The notes beneath the pieces were generated by a model that searched no databases, was not told the DNA's origin, and worked only from the letters and a program-made list of their open reading frames with translations. Shown here piece after piece: positions 25,506 through 26,537 of a DNA stretch of 26,537 nt. The position numbers and the translations under genes are program-made. This DNA is from a virus: positions 1-26,537 of IMG/VR virus record IMGVR_UViG_3300031841_005302; one strand, written 5' to 3'. Each line of letters begins with the position of its first letter. Position 1 is the stretch's first letter.

Positions 25506-25712
25506 TCATGCATAATGACGATATGCAAGCGCATCATAATCACATGAATCTCGTGCATAATCATCGTCATCATGATACTCGTAACCTTCATGCATATCTC
25601 GTGATTGCATATGATTATTATGCATATGATAATGATTCTCGCACATCTCGTCGAGATCATATGCATAAAACTCGTTGTTAAATGAATAGTCGATCTCGTA
25701 GTCGTCGTACAT
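25506..25712 (-). CDS. Asp/Tyr/His/Met-rich small protein (68 aa)
   Basis: 68 residues from ATG 25712 (MYDDYEIDYSFNNEFYAYDL). The middle is rich in His and Met (HYHMHNNHMQ), followed by YEYHDDDDYARD and the C terminus DYDALAYRHYA. The extension to 25772 uses a TTG start and is less likely. The composition could bind metal, but low-complexity repeats in the DNA (CATATG and ATCTCGT units) partly dictate it. The clean DYARD-DYDALAYRHYA end resembles, to my recollection, short cyanophage proteins. A TATAAATA octamer stands 89 bases upstream. Coding status is probable but not certain. Confidence 0.6.
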   Translation of the reverse strand: MYDDYEIDYSFNNEFYAYDLDEMCENHYHMHNNHMQSRDMHEGYEYHDDDDYARDSCDYDALAYRHYA

Positions 25713-25800
25713 AGTTCTCGTAGAGATTGTGTATGATACTGATATTATACTGATGTCTCGTCGAGATGTCAAGTGATAATCTCGTAAGACTCATAACGAT

Positions 25801-25808
25801 TATTTATA
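25801..25808 (-). promoter_or_regulatory. Late promoter octamer facing the 68-aa gene
   Basis: TATAAATA on the minus strand, an exact T4-type late octamer, overlapping the palindrome TATACATGTATA (25805-25816). It faces the Asp/Tyr/His-rich gene. The region is AT-rich, so chance is possible. Confidence 0.5.
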
Positions 25809-25868
25809 CATGTATACATGATCTCGAAGAAATGTTACGGTCTGCTAATTTTTTCGCGTCCCTGGGGG

Positions 25869-25897
25869 TTGACAGACCCGCGTTCGTGTGCTAACGT
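25869..25897 (+). promoter_or_regulatory. Candidate sigma70-type promoter reading into the 22-bp repeats
   Basis: Plus strand TTGACA (25869-25874, perfect -35), 17 bases, TAACGT (25892-25897, three of six for -10). The start would fall near 25904, just before the first repeat, giving an RNA that begins with the Shine-Dalgarno repeats and could reach the GIY-YIG gene. Confidence 0.4.
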
Positions 25898-25908
25898 CCT
25901 AAACTCAC

Positions 25909-26038
25909 AAGTCTCAGGAGGTATTAGAACAAGTCTCAGGAGGTATTAGAACAAGTCTCAGGAGGTATTAGAACAAGTCTCAGGAGGTATCTATGAGGTT
26001 ACTGTGAGGTATCTGAAGAGTATCTGTGGAGTATTATT
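25909..26038 (+). repeat. 22-bp Shine-Dalgarno repeats followed by 11-bp-phased repeats
   Basis: Four copies at 25909, 25931, 25953 and 25975, period 22. Each contains AGTCTCAGGAGGTAT, with a perfect AGGAGGT. Copies 1-3 are identical over the full unit; copy 4 diverges after GGAGGTAT. Imperfect GAGGTATCTGA-like units then follow at exactly 11-base steps (25984, 25995, 26006, 26017, 26028). Neither period is a multiple of 3, so this is not a protein repeat. After the fourth copy comes ATG and a 4-codon frame (25993-26007). Confidence 0.9.
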
Positions 26039-26078
26039 CTCAACAATTATTGCTATTGATTCTCATTAAAGGAAGGTT

Positions 26079-26086
26079 TATTTATA
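26079..26086 (-). promoter_or_regulatory. Late promoter octamer facing the 22-bp repeats
   Basis: TATAAATA on the minus strand, exact match to the late consensus. A leftward transcript from it would cross the repeat array antisense to the plus-strand candidate RNA and continue toward the 68-residue gene. Confidence 0.45.
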
Positions 26087-26110
26087 TTTAATTTTATATT
26101 AATCTAATGC

Positions 26111-26164
26111 ATTGTATGCAATCAAAAAAGAAATGCTTTCAATAAATAAAGTCAAGCATACAAT
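26111..26164 (+). promoter_or_regulatory. Hairpin ending two bases before the GIY-YIG start codon
   Basis: ATTGTATGC (26111-26119) pairs perfectly with GCATACAAT (26156-26164); the right arm ends one base before the ATG. A second option, ATGCTT (26133-26138) with AAGCAT (26154-26159), uses the same right arm. Either would bury the initiation region in transcripts that start upstream. The left arm is also a TGCAT-TGT-ATGCA palindrome (26108-26120). Confidence 0.6.
26141..26148 (+). promoter_or_regulatory. Late promoter box inside the hairpin loop
   Basis: AATAAATA on the plus strand, one base from the late consensus, lies in the loop of both hairpin options. A transcript from it would start near 26154, within the right arm, so it could not form the hairpin. 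Confidence 0.5.
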
Positions 26165-26165
26165 C

Positions 26166-26537
26166 ATGAACATGCAACTAGGAACAATATATCTCATCAT
26201 CAATAAAGTCAACGGACACAAATACGTCGGACAGACAACTCAAACCGTAAATAACAGATGGAAACAACATATTGATGAATCTAAGCGTATGAGTCCTGAT
26301 TCATTACATCGTGCCATGAGAAAATATGGTAATCACAACTTTATGATAAGAGAAATAGAAGAATGTGATATAAGTAAGTTAGATGAAAGAGAACAATATT
26401 TTATTAAAGAATACAATACAAATGTAGAAGGATATAATACTGATACTTGCGATTATCCTGAAGAAGATAATACTCCTATACCTATAATAGAAGAACCATT
26501 ACCATTAATTAATAATAATTGGGGGTTTCATTTAGAA
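26166..26537 (+). CDS. GIY-YIG homing endonuclease-like protein (partial, runs off the right edge)
   Basis: 124 codons from ATG 26166 with no stop before the edge. The N-terminal domain GTIYLIINKVNGHKYVGQTT (6-25) carries the GIY (TIY, 7-9) and YIG (YVG, 20-22) elements. R31 in NNRWKQH is the expected catalytic Arg, H35 follows, and E76 in LDEREQYFIKEYNT is the expected metal-binding Glu. After about residue 95 comes a Pro/Ile/Glu/Asn-rich linker (TPIPIIEEPLPLINNN), so a C-terminal DNA-binding part may lie beyond the edge. Very AT-rich, and on the strand opposite to all other genes, as expected for a mobile gene. Met-3 is another possible start; no Shine-Dalgarno is visible. It probably cuts related phage DNA at a specific site to spread itself. 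Confidence 0.87.
   Translation, partial: MNMQLGTIYLIINKVNGHKYVGQTTQTVNNRWKQHIDESKRMSPDSLHRAMRKYGNHNFMIREIEECDISKLDEREQYFIKEYNTNVEGYNTDTCDYPEEDNTPIPIIEEPLPLINNNWGFHLE

Larger units (their letters stand above)
25480..25828. repeat. Cluster of about 12 ATCTCGT boxes
   Basis: The motif (A/T)CTCG(T) on the plus strand, ACGAGAT on the minus, recurs at about 25480, 25548, 25577, 25596, 25636, 25645, 25670, 25693, 25715, 25755, 25779 and 25821. Several steps are 20-24 bases. Two copies are self-complementary: ATCTCG-T-CGAGAT (25645-25657) and TCTCG-T-CGAGA (25756-25766). The boxes occur both inside the 68-residue reading frame, in more than one codon phase, and outside it, so the constraint seems to act on DNA or RNA rather than protein. 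Confidence 0.7.
25713..26165. other. Intergenic control region between leftward genes and the rightward endonuclease gene
   Basis: A 453-base stretch without a convincing gene. From left to right it has: ATCTCGT boxes to 25828; a minus-strand late octamer overlapping a 12-bp palindrome TATACATGTATA (25805-25816); a plus-strand TTGACA promoter candidate; four 22-bp repeats and then 11-bp repeats; a minus-strand late octamer at 26079; and the hairpin plus late box before the GIY-YIG start. No tRNA or terminator was recognised. Confidence 0.6.

Noticed and set aside
25439-25681. Other open frames on both strands at 25439-25681
   Set aside because: Low-complexity CAT/ATG-rich DNA opens several frames at once. 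Only the 25506-25712 frame has a sensible ATG, an acidic composition and a non-repetitive C terminus.
25909-25997. CRISPR array
   Set aside because: The repeats are directly joined with a 22-base period and no variable spacers, and no cas genes are present.

Overview
The window looks like part of the genome of a T4-like myovirus, most likely a marine cyanophage (Kyanoviridae type). The main evidence is a leftward block of baseplate genes in T4 order: gp25, gp6, a very large gp7-like protein and gp8, then a DUF4815 virion protein where T4 has gp9/gp10. T4-type late promoter octamers (TATAAATA) and a cluster of tiny genes of the kind seen in cyanomyoviruses agree with this. The host is inferred. 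No host marker, tRNA or photosynthesis gene was seen.

Layout. Positions 1-19554, minus strand, are an AT-rich, tightly packed structural operon. Spacing between genes is 1-3 bases, except for a 72-base gap before gp8. The gp7-like gene alone takes 13.5 kb (4484 codons). It has a gp7-like segment near its N terminus, a YHYH domain near residue 1300-1400 and many beta-rich repeats. Its 3' end carries a 20-bp tandem duplication that changed the C-terminal reading frame. A perfect late promoter precedes gp25.

Positions 19598-21935, minus strand, hold two conserved-looking hypothetical proteins, two microproteins (one strongly basic), a glycosyltransferase-like protein with a consensus sigma70-type promoter, and a small AbrB/SpoVT-like protein. 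Positions 22103-25712, minus strand, are somewhat richer in GC. They hold a protein with nucleic-acid-ligase/nucleotidyltransferase motifs, a two-helix membrane protein and eight small unknown proteins. Four transcription units here start with the same promoter module: a GTGGCAC box, 29-31 bases, then a TATTGT-type -10.

Positions 25480-26165 form a dense control region between the leftward genes and a rightward GIY-YIG endonuclease gene that runs off the right edge. It contains about a dozen ATCTCGT boxes, two minus-strand late promoter octamers, a plus-strand TTGACA promoter candidate, four 22-bp repeats each carrying a perfect Shine-Dalgarno sequence, and 11-bp-phased repeats. In front of the GIY-YIG start is a hairpin with a late promoter in its loop, an arrangement like that described for T4 I-TevI. 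The least explained and most interesting parts are the repeated promoter module, the Shine-Dalgarno repeat array and the hairpin-late-promoter arrangement.
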